Source: Cyanobacteria bacterium T3Sed10_376R1m
GTDB lineage: Bacteria; Cyanobacteriota; Cyanobacteriia; Cyanobacteriales; Cyanobacteriaceae
Assembly (NCBI GenBank): GCA_003566215.1
Contig: PXEJ01000036.1
Location: 1 to 5,498 of the forward strand
Direction: 5' to 3'
DNA length: 5,498 nucleotides
Numbering within the stretch: position 1 is the stretch's first letter; each line of letters opens with the position of its first letter. This document shows positions 5,129-5,498 of this stretch, one piece after another. The notes beneath the pieces are model-generated. The model had not been told where the DNA came from. It searched no databases and worked only from the letters and a program-made list of their open reading frames with translations. The position numbers were made by a program, and so were the translations under genes.

Positions 5129-5498
5129 ATGGATGAACAAATCCAACGGGGGCAAAAATGGCTCGAAACTTTGCTCAAGTTAATGAATATTCCTGCTGAT
5201 GTTCAGGTGGGTAGATTGGAAGAAGATGGAGAGCAAATTCTTTCTTGTTGGTTAACTATTGATGATAGTCGTTTTGAGTCTAGTCAGATTAGTTCTTTGA
5301 TTGGCAAGAAGGGGGATACTATTGACGCAATTCAATATTTGGCTAATGCTCTTTTAAATATTGGAGGCGATGAAACTCATCGTCCTTGCTTTTATACGGT
5401 GGAGTTAAATGGTTATCGTATTCGTCGTCAAGCGGAGTTAGTTGCGATCGCACAAAGTGCGGCAGCGAAAGTGAGGGAAACGGGTACACCAGAAGAAA
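5129..5498 (+). CDS. jag: Jag/KhpB-like RNA-binding protein (KH and R3H), 3' end cut by window edge
   Basis: The frame is open from ATG at 5129 to the end of the window, giving 123 residues and one extra base. The protein starts MDEQIQRGQKWLETLLKLMN and has a KH domain at roughly 36-100, with the loop and helix ISSLIGKKGDTIDAIQYLAN (54-73), where GKKG is the RNA-binding GxxG loop. The segment YRIRRQAELVAIAQSAAAKV leads into the expected R3H domain, which is mostly outside the window. The longer N-terminal Jag_N domain of Bacillus Jag is absent; cyanobacterial members are short KH-R3H forms. Known relatives (KhpB/Jag) bind RNA, and the gene commonly follows yidC. Only 18 bases separate it from yidC and no ribosome site is visible, suggesting coupling. 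A HIP1 octamer lies at 5444-5451. Confidence 0.93.
   Translation, partial: MDEQIQRGQKWLETLLKLMNIPADVQVGRLEEDGEQILSCWLTIDDSRFESSQISSLIGKKGDTIDAIQYLANALLNIGGDETHRPCFYTVELNGYRIRRQAELVAIAQSAAAKVRETGTPEE
5444..5451. repeat. HIP1 octamer inside jag
   Basis: Perfect GCGATCGC, followed by AC and preceded by TT, within the codons for Val-Ala-Ile-Ala-Gln of the jag-like gene. Confidence 0.9.

Noticed and set aside
1..5498. CRISPR arrays, insertion sequences, tRNA or rRNA genes, phage or defence genes
   Set aside because: No spaced direct repeats, no transposase sequence or terminal repeats, no cloverleaf, and all long frames belong to ordinary chromosomal families.

Overview
This window is a piece of a low-GC cyanobacterial chromosome. 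The signs are an NDH-1 subunit of cyanobacterial type, a one-helix high-light-inducible protein (Hlip), a cyanobacterial-length YidC with a large P-side insertion, and three copies of the HIP1 octamer GCGATCGC. Long A/T runs between genes and A/T-ending codons suggest a unicellular, AT-rich lineage such as Cyanobacterium or Geminocystis. That placement is inference, not proof.

Layout, left to right. (1) 1-867: the 3' part of ndhH, cut by the left edge. (2) 868-1014: a gap with a hairpin, a perfect TATAAT box and a possible degenerate HLR1 light-response element. (3) 1015-1185: a 56-aa Hlip closest to HliD, followed by a strong rho-independent terminator that also separates it from the convergent gene. 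(4) 1246-2469, minus strand: a type II sulfide:quinone oxidoreductase. (5) 2470-2702: a divergent intergenic region with a TATAAT promoter for the rpmH cluster and a small dyad on the sqr side. (6) 2703-3635: rpmH (TTG start), rnpA (GTG start) and a PH-domain membrane protein gene, tightly packed. A CUUG-loop hairpin with a T-run lies between rpmH and rnpA. (7) 3636-3952: 317 bases with no credible gene and weak promoter signals for yidC. (8) 3953-5498: yidC, then the 5' part of a jag/khpB-like gene cut by the right edge.

How the genes work together. The right half is the conserved rpmH-rnpA-x-yidC-jag cluster, linking ribosome protein L34, tRNA 5' maturation, membrane-protein insertion and an RNA-binding protein. 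The PH-domain gene sits where many other bacteria have yidD. The left half is about electron flow and photoprotection: NDH-1 and SQR both reduce the plastoquinone pool, and the Hlip protects newly made chlorophyll and early photosystem II assembly.

No mobile element, CRISPR array, tRNA, rRNA or defence system is visible. I found no clearly new system. The points most worth a second look are the Ig-like (Big_2-like) insertion in YidC, the attenuator-like hairpin after rpmH, the hliD upstream elements and the non-terminator hairpin after ndhH.
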